A stretch of 64,000 nucleotides of DNA. Source: JBQTIY01 sp052387675 (GTDB taxonomy: Bacteria > Planctomycetota > B15-G4). A program made the translations under genes and the position numbers. Position 1 is the first letter of the stretch, and the number at the start of each line of letters is the position of its first letter. The stretch is from contig JBQTIY010000010.1 in the NCBI GenBank assembly GCA_052387675.1, positions 248,001 through 312,000 on the forward strand. The letters run 5' to 3'. Shown piece after piece: positions 22,456-31,152 of the stretch. The notes under the pieces are model-generated. The model had not been told where the DNA came from, did no database searches, and saw only the letters and a list, made by a program, of their open reading frames with translations.

Positions 22456-24369
22456 TTAGCGCACGCGCTCCTGGAGCACGAGTGAAACGTCCTTCGATTC
22501 GCCGCCGCGCAGCGTGACCCAGGCCTGGGCCGCAAAGCGCAGCGCCTCGAAAAGACCAGAGGGCGCAGCACTGAGTTCGTAGTCGCCCGGCGGCAGCGCG
22601 GCCAGGCGAAAGCGGCCCTCGGAGTCCGTCGTGGCCTGGGCCTGATGACCCAGAGTCAGGGCGCTGATGCGCACATTCGCACTCGGCCGGCCATCCGTCC
22701 CAAAGACCTGTCCGGTGATCTCGCCGCCCGTCTCAAATTCCAGCACGCCCACATCGGTCGTGCGACCCTCGGCGACGAGGACGTCGCGCAGGTGTTTCGC
22801 GGGTGCCCCGGCGACGCGCGCCGTGAGTGTGTAGCTGCCGGCCGGAACGTGCTCCAGGCGGAAGTCGCCCTCTGGGTCAGACTCGGTCACGAGGCCGTGC
22901 ACCGGCTCGGTGGGGAAAACGGATTCGAGCACGAGCGCCGGATCGTAGTCGAGTTCGCGAAGTTCGATCGCCGCGCCTTCGAGCGGCGGCTCAATGCGCC
23001 CCTCGATCGTTCCGCCCAACTGCAGTTCGAGTAGGACTTCGGCGCGTAGGGTCTCTGGGCCGAGGATGACATCCGACGTGCGGCTTGGAGCGAAGCCCGC
23101 CGCGCGAATCTCGAAGCGGTAGCTGCCGGGGCGCAGTCCGGCGATGAGCACTTCACCGCTGGCATCGCTGAGCTCCAGCGTGGACTGTGCGGGTGCTCCA
23201 GGGGGCAGCGCCGCGCCCGTGCGGCCATCCGGCAGCGTCCTCAGAGTGAACCGCGTCGGCAGCGGCCCGGTGGCGCTCAGCCGCAGCAAGACTTCCTGCA
23301 AGGCTTGCATGCGCAGGGTGATCAAACCTTCCTCGGAGCTAACCGACTGGGACTGAGGCAGGTAGTGCCGATCGCCCTCGGCGCTCAACTCATAGCGGCC
23401 AGCGCCCAAGTCCTCGAACACAAACTGACCCTGCGCATCACTGCTGGTGCTGCGCGAGACGAGACTCTGGGAGCCGGGTTCGCGCCGCAGGAGTCGCAGT
23501 CGGGCGAAAGCCACCGGCAGATCATCCGGCCCCAGGATGAGGCCCTCGATCCGGCTGTCCGCCGGCGCGAGCTGAAAGTCCTGCCGGAAACGCCCGGCGG
23601 CTCCACCGAGTGCCAGAGACAGCAGCACCGACTGCGCCGCAAATCCCGGCAGCGCCACTTCCACGTCGTACTGCCGTGGCGCGAGGTGTTCGTGCAGATA
23701 CTGGCCCGAGCTGTCCGTGATGACTTGCCGCCGGACAGACACTGCGCCGCGCAGTGTCGTCGTGACGTCGTTGAGCTGCACGACGGCCTCTGCCAGCGGC
23801 GTGCCGTCGGGTGCCGAGACCGTACCGAAGAGCGCAAAGCCCTTGTCCAAGAGCAGATCGCCGAGATCCAGGGCCTGGTCGAGCCGCAACTCGAAGACCT
23901 CGCGCGTGAGGGGCGCGTAGTCGGCATGCTCCACTTCCACGCCCAGCGGCACGCCCACGGGCAAGGCGAGGAACTGGAAGCGCCCTTCACCGTCCGTGAT
24001 CTCGCCTGGACGCACGTCGCGTCTCGATCGAAATGGCGGCGCCGGCCGGCTCTCGAACGGCGTGACGAGCGCGCCTGACACGGCGCGCCCGCTGCGATCC
24101 ACGACTCGTCCGCTCACGACCGTGCTGAGCGCGGCAGAGGCGAGCGGTTCAACGGCCGACTTCGAGACCGTGGACGGCAGGGCGCGGGCACCTGCTTCTG
24201 TTACAGGCAGGCGTGGCTCTTCCAGCTCCGAGTCCGCGCCGACTGCACCGCCGGTTCGGGGAGAAATCAGCGGGGGCTCGTCGGCTGACTGCAGCAGCCA
24301 CATGACCCCCAGCAGTCCGGCCAGCAGCAGCCCGCCGAGCGTGAGCAAGAGTTGAGCGCGAGCCGTCAC
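22456..24369 (-). CDS. Large anchored protein with repeated carboxypeptidase-regulatory-like domains
   Basis: 637 residues from a GTG start. One N-terminal helix (LLLTLGGLLLAGLLGVMWLL) precedes about five or six beta-sandwich repeats. Each repeat has the CarboxypepD_reg pattern, for example VVDRSGRAVSGALVTPF with EGRFQFLALPVG, SAPDGTPLAEAVVQL with SGQYLHEHLAP, and FGTDGRPSANVRISAL with EGRFRLAALPPGDYELSA at the end. No enzymatic domain is seen. Repeats of this kind occur in surface and adhesion proteins and as accessory modules. The gene lies 9 bases after a possible 71-codon gene on the same strand. Function unknown. Confidence 0.75.
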   Translation of the reverse strand: MTARAQLLLTLGGLLLAGLLGVMWLLQSADEPPLISPRTGGAVGADSELEEPRLPVTEAGARALPSTVSKSAVEPLASAALSTVVSGRVVDRSGRAVSGALVTPFESRPAPPFRSRRDVRPGEITDGEGRFQFLALPVGVPLGVEVEHADYAPLTREVFELRLDQALDLGDLLLDKGFALFGTVSAPDGTPLAEAVVQLNDVTTTLRGAVSVRRQVITDSSGQYLHEHLAPRQYDVEVALPGFAAQSVLLSLALGGAAGRFRQDFQLAPADSRIEGLILGPDDLPVAFARLRLLRREPGSQSLVSRSTSSDAQGQFVFEDLGAGRYELSAEGDRHYLPQSQSVSSEEGLITLRMQALQEVLLRLSATGPLPTRFTLRTLPDGRTGAALPPGAPAQSTLELSDASGEVLIAGLRPGSYRFEIRAAGFAPSRTSDVILGPETLRAEVLLELQLGGTIEGRIEPPLEGAAIELRELDYDPALVLESVFPTEPVHGLVTESDPEGDFRLEHVPAGSYTLTARVAGAPAKHLRDVLVAEGRTTDVGVLEFETGGEITGQVFGTDGRPSANVRISALTLGHQAQATTDSEGRFRLAALPPGDYELSAAPSGLFEALRFAAQAWVTLRGGESKDVSLVLQERVR

Positions 24370-24378
24370 GCCGCGAGC

Positions 24379-24594
24379 TTACGACTCGGAGGAAAGCTCC
24401 ACACGGCGCTGGCGGACAAAGGCGTTGTACCGGTAATAATTCTCGGCCTGCTCTCGGGTGAGGGGCGTTGAAAGCCCCGCCTCGCGAAGGCAACGCCTGC
24501 GCCCTTCATCGTCCACGACCAAGCAGCCGAGCTCCTGGTCGAGCAGCGGACGCCACTGGTCATAGGTGAGTCGGATGGTGCCGGGACTGCCCAT
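24379..24594 (-). CDS. Small hypothetical protein
   Basis: 71 residues from ATG 24594, with AAGGGG 4 bases upstream. Third codon positions are clearly GC-rich, and the composition (many Arg, Glu and Tyr residues, YYRYNAFVRQRRVELSSES at the end) is that of a soluble protein. It stops 9 bases before the start of the 637-residue protein and may lead that operon. No recognised family; the gene call rests on composition, start context and spacing. Confidence 0.5.
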   Translation of the reverse strand: MGSPGTIRLTYDQWRPLLDQELGCLVVDDEGRRRCLREAGLSTPLTREQAENYYRYNAFVRQRRVELSSES

Positions 24595-24687
24595 GAAACC
24601 CCTTCATCGGTGCGGCCAAGCCGCGACTGGCTGCCCATTGGACCCTCAGAGACACAAAAAACCTTGAGAACTCGTGTTGATCCATCC

Positions 24688-24703
24688 ATCGACCTCAGTC
24701 GAT
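24688..24703. promoter_or_regulatory. Operator-like dyad in a divergent region
   Basis: ATCGAC-CTCA-GTCGAT is a perfect 6-bp inverted repeat in the 155-base region between two divergent genes (starts at 24594 and 24750). It could be a regulator site or a hairpin in the leader of the TPR lipoprotein gene. No regulator is adjacent. Confidence 0.3.
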
Positions 24704-24749
24704 ATGAGCCCATCGGGGCTGTCCGACAGCTCTCCACGAGGTCATCACC

Positions 24750-26195
24750 GTGCTTTCCACCCGTGTCCTCCTCACCGGCCTAGCCTGCTCGCTCGCGCTT
24801 TCTGCCTGTGCAGTCGTCTCCACGGCCCCGCCGTTACCAACAACCGCCCCGGTCGACACGCCGGACTCCCTCACGGCGCTGCGCTGGGGAACGGCGGGAG
24901 CCGAGGCCTTGGCCGACGGAGATCCGGAAGCCGCTCAGGTGTGGCTGGACCGGGCGCTGGAAGTGAGTGAGGCGTCGAGCCCGCTGCTCTTTCTGAGGGG
25001 CGTGGCGCGTTTCGAGCTCGGCGACTTCGGCGGAGCCGAAGTCGATCTTCGGGCCGCTCTGGCACTTGAGCCCGAAGACGTTGCGAGCTGGTGCGCCTTG
25101 TCTCGGGCGCTCTTCGGCGGCGGCGATCTCGATGGGGCAGTGGCCGCCCTCGAGCAAGCGGTGGCAGTGGACGCGGCCGACCCGCGACTGCGCGCCCTGC
25201 TTGGCCACGTGCAGTTGCGAGCGGGGCGCTGGCCCGACGCTTACGAAGCCTTCCTCGACGCTCTGGAGCTCGAGCCGCGCACGCTGGACGCCCACCGCGG
25301 CCTCGCGCTGCTCTATACCGAGGTCGGAGACTTCGAACGGGCTGCCATCGCCTGGCGTGTGGCAGCGGATCTGGCTCCCGGCGAGGCTTTGCTTCACGCG
25401 GGCCTCGGGAATGCGTTGCGTGATCTGAACCGTCCGGAGGAGGCCCTGGAGGCCTATGCCGAGGCTGCCCGCTTGGACGTTGGGAACCCCGTGCACCGCG
25501 CCAACATCGCCTCCACGCTGCAGCAACTCGGGCGCTGGGAGGAGGCGCGCGGCCACTTCGAGGCCGTGCTGGCGGCGGAACTGCCCACAAGCGAGGGGCG
25601 CGCCTACGTGATCTACAACTACGCGCAGCTCCTCGACTGGCTGGGTGACGATGATGGCGCTTTCGGCGCGCTCGAACTCGCGCTTCAGGAGTTCCCCGAA
25701 TTCGCCGACGCCGAACAGCAGCTCGGCCTGATGCAACTGGACCGTGGCCGGCCGGAACTGGCCCGCTCGCACCTGCAGCGTGCTCTGGATCTCGGCGGAC
25801 TCACACCCGAGGGGCTGCTCCATTTGGCGCTGCTGCACGAAGCAGCCGGTGCCCGCGCCGAGGCTGCCAACTGCGCTGCCATCCTGCGCCACAACGCCGA
25901 GGAGCACCCAGAAGTCGCCTTTCGGTATGCGCAGTTACTGGTGCTCGCAGAAGATCCTGAACTGCGAGACACCGAGCAGGCCATTGCTGTGCTGAGGAGT
26001 TTGCTCAGCGGTCCGCTGGCCCGGCACGGCGCCTCCTGGAGTCTCCTGGGCGAGGCGCTCATCGAGGAAGGCGCCTTCGAAGGCGCTTTGGCAGCAGTGG
26101 AACAGGCGCTGAAGGTCACGCCGCCCGAGAATCCGGCCTGGCAGCAGTACCAGCGCTTGCGCACCGAGTGCCTAACGGCGCTCGTTCAGCCCTGA
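24750..26195 (+). CDS. TPR-repeat lipoprotein
   Basis: 481 residues from a GTG start with GAGG about 10 bases upstream. The signal LLTGLACSLALSAC gives a lipobox Cys near residue 20. The mature part is a series of about ten tetratricopeptide helices, such as AEALADGDPEAAQVWLDRALEV, LLFLRGVARFELGDFGGAEVDL, and HAGLGNALRDLNRPEEALEAY, with the typical Gly-8, Ala-20 and Pro-32 spacing. TPR proteins are scaffolds for protein complexes; here it should sit in the periplasm. It stands alone and no partner is obvious. Confidence 0.85.
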   Translation: MLSTRVLLTGLACSLALSACAVVSTAPPLPTTAPVDTPDSLTALRWGTAGAEALADGDPEAAQVWLDRALEVSEASSPLLFLRGVARFELGDFGGAEVDLRAALALEPEDVASWCALSRALFGGGDLDGAVAALEQAVAVDAADPRLRALLGHVQLRAGRWPDAYEAFLDALELEPRTLDAHRGLALLYTEVGDFERAAIAWRVAADLAPGEALLHAGLGNALRDLNRPEEALEAYAEAARLDVGNPVHRANIASTLQQLGRWEEARGHFEAVLAAELPTSEGRAYVIYNYAQLLDWLGDDDGAFGALELALQEFPEFADAEQQLGLMQLDRGRPELARSHLQRALDLGGLTPEGLLHLALLHEAAGARAEAANCAAILRHNAEEHPEVAFRYAQLLVLAEDPELRDTEQAIAVLRSLLSGPLARHGASWSLLGEALIEEGAFEGALAAVEQALKVTPPENPAWQQYQRLRTECLTALVQP

Positions 26196-26220
26196 ACTTC
26201 GGGGGCGTGGCCCGCTCCGC

Positions 26221-26226
26221 TAGGAT
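26221..26226 (+). promoter_or_regulatory. -10 element of the 54-codon membrane protein gene
   Basis: TAGGAT (in GCTAGGAT) ends 7 bases before the GTG at 26234. A short GGGC/GCCC hairpin (26203-26213) after the TPR gene stop lies just upstream. Confidence 0.4.
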
Positions 26227-26233
26227 GGTGCGC

Positions 26234-26398
26234 GTGTCGATCGCGCGCCTGATTCAGCTGCTGGGCTTCCTCATCGTGACCGTGGTCATGGTGTGGTCGT
26301 ACTCCTACTCGAACATGAGCTTTCAGTTCGGCGGGCTGGCTGTCGGCGCGGCGGTCTTTCTGATCGGCCGCGGGCTGGAAGGCCGCAGCAAAGCCTAG
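26234..26398 (+). CDS. Tiny membrane protein
   Basis: 54 residues from GTG 26234; in-frame ATG 26225 and GTG 26228 are alternatives, but both overlap or touch the predicted -10 hexamer. Two hydrophobic helices (LIQLLGFLIVTVVMVWSYSYS and FGGLAVGAAVFLIGRGL) fill the protein, with a short basic tail. It resembles other small two-helix inner-membrane proteins of unknown function. The coding case rests on the two helices and the promoter-like hexamer. Confidence 0.6.
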   Translation: MSIARLIQLLGFLIVTVVMVWSYSYSNMSFQFGGLAVGAAVFLIGRGLEGRSKA

Positions 26399-26432
26399 GG
26401 CCGTCGCCTGCCGCGCGCCTGAGGCACGCGAC

Positions 26433-27314
26433 TCAGGCACGCGGATGGCTGTGCTCGTAGACCTCGCGCAGCCGTCCGATGGAAACGTGCGTGTAGATCT
26501 GCGTGGTGGAGAGGCTCGCGTGGCCGAGCAACTCCTGCACGATACGGAGGTCCGCTCCGCGATCGAGCAAGTGTGTCGCGAAGGAATGGCGCAGCGTGTG
26601 CGGGCTCACATCGCTGGGCAGCCCGGCCTGCAGTGCGTAGTGCTTGACGAGCCGCGCCATGCTGCGGACCGTCAAGCGTCCGCCATCGCGCAGATTAAGG
26701 AACAGGGCCTCCTGCTGGGTCTTGCGCAGTTGCTGCAGCAGACGCTCGCGCTCAGGCAGCCAGGCTGCCACAGCGGCGCGGGCCTGAGTGCCGAGCAGCC
26801 CCAGGCGCTCCTTGCGGCCCTTGCCCATGAGGCGCAGCGAGCCGCCTCCCAAATCCAGGTCCGCCAGACTCAGGCGGTGACATTCCTCGATGCGCATTCC
26901 GGAGGAATAAAGCGCTTCCAGCAGAGCGCGGTCGCGGAGTCCGGCGCGCTGCGAGACATCGGGCGCCGCCAGCAGCGCTTCGATGCTGGCCTGATCCAGC
27001 GTGCGGGGCAGAGTGCGGGCGCGCCGCGGTGTGCGCAACGCGGCGGCGGGGTCGCGCGTGATGCGGCCCGTCGTGGCGAGCCACTGGAAGAAGCCGCGGA
27101 AGACGGCCTGCTTGCGGGCCAGCGTCGCGCGGCTGGGGGCGACGAGGCTGGCCAGAAACTCGCGCAGCAAGAGGGTGTCGATGAGTCGCGGGTCGGTGAC
27201 GCCCTGCCTGGCGGCGAAGCTGAGCAGCGCCTGAAGATCGCCGCGGTAGGCGCGCAGCGTATGGGGACTGGCCTGGCGCGCGCTCTGCAACTCGGCGAGG
27301 TAGCTGTCCAGCAT
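26433..27314 (-). CDS. xerC: Tyrosine recombinase XerC/XerD
   Basis: 293 residues from ATG 27314, which has AAGGTGA 5 bases upstream; a TTG 12 codons further up is less likely. The N-terminal SAM-like domain (ASPHTLRAYRGDLQALL) is followed by the catalytic domain with Arg141 (SGMRIEECHRL), Lys165 (MGKGRKERL), His239 and Arg242 (HTLRHSFATHLL), His265 (LLGHASLSTTQIY) and the nucleophile Tyr274. The length and sequence fit the chromosome-dimer resolvases that act at dif. No integrase-type extra DNA-binding domain and no mobile-element genes are nearby, so a housekeeping role is preferred. XerC versus XerD cannot be decided. Confidence 0.88.
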   Translation of the reverse strand: MLDSYLAELQSARQASPHTLRAYRGDLQALLSFAARQGVTDPRLIDTLLLREFLASLVAPSRATLARKQAVFRGFFQWLATTGRITRDPAAALRTPRRARTLPRTLDQASIEALLAAPDVSQRAGLRDRALLEALYSSGMRIEECHRLSLADLDLGGGSLRLMGKGRKERLGLLGTQARAAVAAWLPERERLLQQLRKTQQEALFLNLRDGGRLTVRSMARLVKHYALQAGLPSDVSPHTLRHSFATHLLDRGADLRIVQELLGHASLSTTQIYTHVSIGRLREVYEHSHPRA

Positions 27315-27360
27315 GCTGTTCACCTTGGGATCGGTAAGCGAGACACGCAAGCCCGAACCC

Positions 27361-27366
27361 TAGAAT
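27361..27366 (+). promoter_or_regulatory. -10 element of pabB
   Basis: TAGAAT, 6 bases before the pabB ATG. The predicted transcription start coincides with the start codon and no Shine-Dalgarno is present. No -35 hexamer was recognised in the 58-base region shared with divergent xerC. Confidence 0.5.
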
Positions 27367-27372
27367 GCCGGT

Positions 27373-28761
27373 ATGGACCAGGTCGTTGCGCATCCGCTGC
27401 CGCCGGGGCCGCCCCTGCACTGGCTGGCGGCCGAGCTGAGTGCAGCGCGCTGGCCGATACTGCTTGATAGCGGGAGCGCGCGCTCCGAACTGGCCCAGTG
27501 GAGCTTGCTGGTCTTCGATCCGCTGGAGACGCTGGTCCTGTCAGCGCGGCCGGGCGCCGCGCCGGACGAGCGGAGCTTCGCGCAGTTGCAAGCGGCCCTC
27601 CGGCGATGCTTCGGCCAAGTGCAGCGTCCTGACGGCGGGGAGGATCTGCCAGCCTTTCGCGGGGGCGCTGTGGGTTGGCTGAGCTTTGACTTGGGCAGGG
27701 AACTGGAGCGGCTGCCTGAGCGCTGCACGCCAGACGCTGAGATTCCAGACCTCTGCATGGGTTTGTATCCCTTGGCCTTGGCGGAAGAGGTGGGCACCGG
27801 CCGGCGCCTCATAGTGGGGCGCGCCGCTCCTGCCGAAGTCCGAGCCTTCGCCGAGCAGGTTGCGGTGCTCGAAGAACGAGCACACGCGCCGCTGTTGCCC
27901 GAACCGCCCAGTGGCCCGCCAGTCAGCAGCCTCGCGCGGCCCGAGTTCTGCGTGGCCGTGGAACGCATTCGCGAACACATTCTCGATGGCGACGTTTATC
28001 AGGTGAATCTCGCGCAGCGCTTCGACGTGCCGTGGCAAGGCGACCCGGTCGCCCTCCAGACGGCACTGCGCCAGCGCTTTCCGGCTCCACTGGCCGCGCT
28101 GCTGCGCCTGCCCGGCTTGGCAGTTGTCTCGAGCTCGCCCGAACTCTTCCTGCGCCGGCGCGGTCGGCACGTTCAGAGCCGGCCCATCAAGGGGACCCGC
28201 CCGCGAGGACGCGACGCCGCCGAGGATCGGGCGCTAGCGGCCGCTCTGGAGTCGTCTCCCAAGGAGCAAGCCGAGCTCGCGATGATCGTCGATCTGACGC
28301 GCAACGATCTGGGTCGCACGGCCTGCATCGGCAGTGTGAGCGTGGACAGACCCTTCACGACCGATGCCTGGAGCACTGTCTTTCATCGTGTCGCGACGGT
28401 ACGTGCGGAGATCCCCGCGGAACTGCCTGCCGCGGAGCTCATGGCTGCGGCCTTTCCGCCGGCCTCGGTGACCGGCACTCCCAAGATCCGGGCGCTGGAG
28501 GTCATTGAGAGTCTCGAGCCCGTGCGCAGGCACATTTACACCGGCGCCATCGGCTGGGTCGGGGCCGACGGCGACCTGGACCTGTCGGTGGCCATCCGTG
28601 TGGCGACGGCGATCGCGGGCCGGCTGCTCGTGCCGGTGGGCAGCGGGATCACGCTGGCATCGCAGCCCGCAGCGGAGTACGACGAGACGCTGCACAAGGC
28701 ACGCGCCCTGTTCGAGGTGCTGGGAGCGCCGCGAGGCTGGGCGCCGGAGGTCTGTCCATGA
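27373..28761 (+). CDS. pabB: Aminodeoxychorismate synthase component I
   Basis: 462 residues. PabB turns chorismate plus ammonia into 4-amino-4-deoxychorismate for folate synthesis. The chorismate-binding domain shows DGDVYQVNLAQRF, SSPELFLRR, KGTRPRGRDAAED, MIVDLTRNDLGR, PPASVTGTPKIRALEVIE and YTGAIGW, the ordered signature of this family. The Lys in KGTRPRG favours PabB over anthranilate synthase TrpE. The next gene is pabC (ATGA overlap), which confirms the pathway. The glutamine amidotransferase subunit PabA is not in the window. Confidence 0.93.
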   Translation: MDQVVAHPLPPGPPLHWLAAELSAARWPILLDSGSARSELAQWSLLVFDPLETLVLSARPGAAPDERSFAQLQAALRRCFGQVQRPDGGEDLPAFRGGAVGWLSFDLGRELERLPERCTPDAEIPDLCMGLYPLALAEEVGTGRRLIVGRAAPAEVRAFAEQVAVLEERAHAPLLPEPPSGPPVSSLARPEFCVAVERIREHILDGDVYQVNLAQRFDVPWQGDPVALQTALRQRFPAPLAALLRLPGLAVVSSSPELFLRRRGRHVQSRPIKGTRPRGRDAAEDRALAAALESSPKEQAELAMIVDLTRNDLGRTACIGSVSVDRPFTTDAWSTVFHRVATVRAEIPAELPAAELMAAAFPPASVTGTPKIRALEVIESLEPVRRHIYTGAIGWVGADGDLDLSVAIRVATAIAGRLLVPVGSGITLASQPAAEYDETLHKARALFEVLGAPRGWAPEVCP

Positions 28762-29669
28762 CACAGGCACAGCGCAAGGTCGCCACACTCCCCAGCGTGC
28801 CGCTGCACGCTTGGGTCTGGTGCGACGGCTCGGTGCAACCGGCCGAGGAGGTGCGGGTCTGTGGGCTGGACCGGGCCCTGTTGTGGGGGCTGGGAGCCTT
28901 TGAAACTTTGCGCCTGCATGGCGGCAAGCCCTTCTTAGCTGCGCGGCACGTCGAACGGCTGGGGCGCTCACTGAAGGCGATGGGTTTGCCACTGCCGCCC
29001 TCAGCCGCCGCGCTCCCTGCGGGACTTGAAGACTTGGCGGCCAAGTTGGGCGTGCGTTCCGCGCTCTGCCGCATCACTGTGACGGGGGGCGTCGGCGCCG
29101 AGCATGCCGACCTGCCGAATTCGGGCATGCGCGTCATCGCGCACCTGCGCGCTCTGCCCAAGGCCGAGGCCGGGAGGATGCGTGTTGGAATCGCAGTCGG
29201 TCTGCATGACCCCACCTCGCCGCTCGCGGGTGTGAAGAGCACCAGTTATCTCGGACACTATCTGCAACGCGAGGCCGCCGAGCGGGCCGGACGGGTTGAC
29301 GATCTCGTCTTGGATCCGCGCGGCGATGTCGCCGAGGGCACGGTCTCCAGCCTGTTTGGCGTGCGCGCCGGAGTGCTGGTCACGCCCGCCCTCAGTGCCG
29401 CAATCCTGGCCGGGGTCACCCGGGATGTGGTCCTCGATCTGGCGCGAGCCGCCGGACTGACGATCGAGGAGCGGCGGGTGCCTCGGACGGAACTGGCCGA
29501 GCTCGACGAGTGCTTCCTGACCGGGGCTGGGAAAATCCTCGTCAGTGTGGACGAACTGGATGGGCGCAGCATGCCCCTGGCACGGCCGGTGACGCGGCGC
29601 CTGCACGACGCTATGGCGGTACGCATCGCCCGAGAGTGCAGTGTCAGGCCTGAGGAGATCGCCTTCTAG
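28758..29669 (+). CDS. pabC: 4-amino-4-deoxychorismate lyase
   Basis: 303 residues; ATG overlaps the pabB stop. This PLP enzyme of the class IV aminotransferase fold splits aminodeoxychorismate into p-aminobenzoate and pyruvate. The PLP Lys160 lies in GVKSTSYLGHYLQR, matching E. coli PabC Lys159. The N-terminal FETLRLHGGKPFLAARHVERL, the middle DLVLDPRGDVAEGTVSSLF and the phosphate-binding GVTRDVVLDLA are in family order. Branched-chain or D-amino-acid aminotransferase activity cannot be excluded from sequence alone, but the operon with pabB makes PabC the clear choice. Confidence 0.9.
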   Translation: MTQAQRKVATLPSVPLHAWVWCDGSVQPAEEVRVCGLDRALLWGLGAFETLRLHGGKPFLAARHVERLGRSLKAMGLPLPPSAAALPAGLEDLAAKLGVRSALCRITVTGGVGAEHADLPNSGMRVIAHLRALPKAEAGRMRVGIAVGLHDPTSPLAGVKSTSYLGHYLQREAAERAGRVDDLVLDPRGDVAEGTVSSLFGVRAGVLVTPALSAAILAGVTRDVVLDLARAAGLTIEERRVPRTELAELDECFLTGAGKILVSVDELDGRSMPLARPVTRRLHDAMAVRIARECSVRPEEIAF

Positions 29670-29670
29670 G

Positions 29671-29676
29671 TAGGAT
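29671..29676 (+). promoter_or_regulatory. -10-like element of the HEAT-like gene
   Basis: TAGGAT immediately after the pabC stop codon, 31 bases before ATG 29708. It gives a leader of about 25 bases. Confidence 0.35.
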
Positions 29677-29707
29677 GCGGCTTCCGATTCCAGGCCGGGG
29701 TTTCGTC

Positions 29708-30604
29708 ATGCTCGACCGCAGTTCTGCTTCGCCGCTCGCCGCTGCGTCCGCGGTTGTCGCGACTCTGGCCGCTGTGCTGCTGCTCGCGCCATGGTTCACA
29801 GCCGTTGCGTTGCAGGAGGCCCCCGCAGGCCCCGAGGAGTTGGCGGCGCGGCAGGCCGCCGACGCGGCTGCGCTCGAGTCGGTCACGCAAATCACCGTCG
29901 GCATTCGCGACCGCAAGCCGGACGCGATCCTCAAGGCGCTCATGGCCCTCGAGCCCATTCACTTGCAGCTATCGGAAAAAGTGCTCAAGCGCGTGGACAA
30001 GGCCCTGCTGGCGATCTTCAAGGACTTCGAGCCGCGCGAGTCGGTGGATTTGCCGCTGCAGCCGCCATTGCCGGGAGATGATCCGATTGTCATCGGACCC
30101 GACCCGCGGGAGGAAGTGCGCGACTGCTATGTCATGTCCATCGGCCTGCTCTACGACAAGCCCGGCGGCGCGGCGATCCTGCTCGAAGTGCTCAAGCTGC
30201 GCCACATCAAAGAGTGGCCCGAACTGCACGCAAGGGTGCTGGAGGGCCTGGGCTATCGCCGGGATCCAGTGCTGATCAAGGAACTGAGCACGCACCTCGT
30301 GGATCCGTCACCCGTCGTGGCTTCGGCCGCGGCCATGGCGCTGGGGCAGTTCAACGAGGCGCCGGTGGCGGTGCGACGGCAGGCTGTCGCCGCGCTGATT
30401 GCGGCTCTCGAGAAGGCCGATGCCGCGGTTGTGAAGGAAGCACGCCGCTCGAAGGGAGACGAACCGAGGCCGGCTGCCGAGCGAGTGGCGGCCATGGCCG
30501 TGGGCTTCAGCGATGCTCTCAAGATGCTTACCCGGCAGAGTCATGCCGACACGAAGGCCTGGAAGAGCTGGTTTACCAGCCAAGGTGCGGAAGACACCTG
30601 GTGA
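29708..30604 (+). CDS. Secreted HEAT-repeat-like protein
   Basis: 298 residues from ATG 29708; an ATG at 29675 lies inside the likely -10 hexamer and is rejected. A signal peptide (ASAVVATLAAVLLLAPWFTAVA) is followed by a helical protein. Segments such as REEVRDCYVMSIGLLYDKPGGAAILLEVL and VVASAAAMALGQFNEAPVAVRRQAVAALIAALEKAD have the paired-helix pattern of HEAT or armadillo repeats. No catalytic motif. Its stop overlaps the GTG of the DUF2062 gene (GTGA), starting a four-gene chain that ends with polyprenyl synthase. Probably a periplasmic protein-binding scaffold. Confidence 0.7.
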   Translation: MLDRSSASPLAAASAVVATLAAVLLLAPWFTAVALQEAPAGPEELAARQAADAAALESVTQITVGIRDRKPDAILKALMALEPIHLQLSEKVLKRVDKALLAIFKDFEPRESVDLPLQPPLPGDDPIVIGPDPREEVRDCYVMSIGLLYDKPGGAAILLEVLKLRHIKEWPELHARVLEGLGYRRDPVLIKELSTHLVDPSPVVASAAAMALGQFNEAPVAVRRQAVAALIAALEKADAAVVKEARRSKGDEPRPAAERVAAMAVGFSDALKMLTRQSHADTKAWKSWFTSQGAEDTW

Positions 30605-31152
30605 GTCTGAAGTCTCTCATCAAGTCGCGGATCATTGATCCGATCGTGAGGGCCCAGGGTTCACCGCGCTCGATCGCACGTGGCGCCGCGTTAGGAACCT
30701 GGCTCACGCTCACGCCCACGGTCGGCATCCAGATGTCCATCGCAGCAGCGATCGGCATCCCGTGGGGCGCCAATCTGCCCATCGCGATTGCGATCATCTG
30801 GCTGAGCAACCCGCTGACGATTATTCCGCTCTACTACAGCTACTACTGGCTCGGCGAGCAGTTGCTGCTCCGGGACGCGCGTTCCTACAAGGAGCTGGCT
30901 CGACAGTTCATCGATGTTTTCCGGCAGATCGAGGCCGGCGGCTGGAGTGGCTTTCTCGATGCTATGCGGGTCCTCGGCGACGGTGTGCTCTGGCCGATGG
31001 TACTGGGGTCGCTGGTGATTGCGACGGCCTGTGCGATTCCCGCCTACTATCTCGCGCTGCGCTGGGCCGCGCGCCGGCAGGTGCGCAAGCTTGAGAGACA
31101 AGCGCTCGCCTCGGAAGCCCTGGCCAGCGGTCCCACGGAGTCGACTCAGTGA
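30601..31152 (+). CDS. DUF2062-family membrane protein
   Basis: 183 residues from the GTG overlapping the previous stop. It shows the DUF2062 hallmark of a small amphipathic start, then GSPRSIARGAALGTWLTLTPTVGIQM and ANLPIAIAIIWLSNPLTIIPLYY with conserved Gly, Pro and Asn residues. A third hydrophobic segment (WPMVLGSLVIATACAIPAYYLAL) is near residue 140. The family is uncharacterised and is sometimes fused to or beside glycosyltransferases. The C-terminus is basic and cytoplasmic. Its TGA overlaps the next GTG. Confidence 0.85.
   Translation: MSLKSLIKSRIIDPIVRAQGSPRSIARGAALGTWLTLTPTVGIQMSIAAAIGIPWGANLPIAIAIIWLSNPLTIIPLYYSYYWLGEQLLLRDARSYKELARQFIDVFRQIEAGGWSGFLDAMRVLGDGVLWPMVLGSLVIATACAIPAYYLALRWAARRQVRKLERQALASEALASGPTESTQ

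Noticed and set aside
26433..27314. Tyrosine recombinase as sign of an integrated element
   Set aside because: Housekeeping XerC/D length and motifs; no tRNA, repeats or phage genes nearby.
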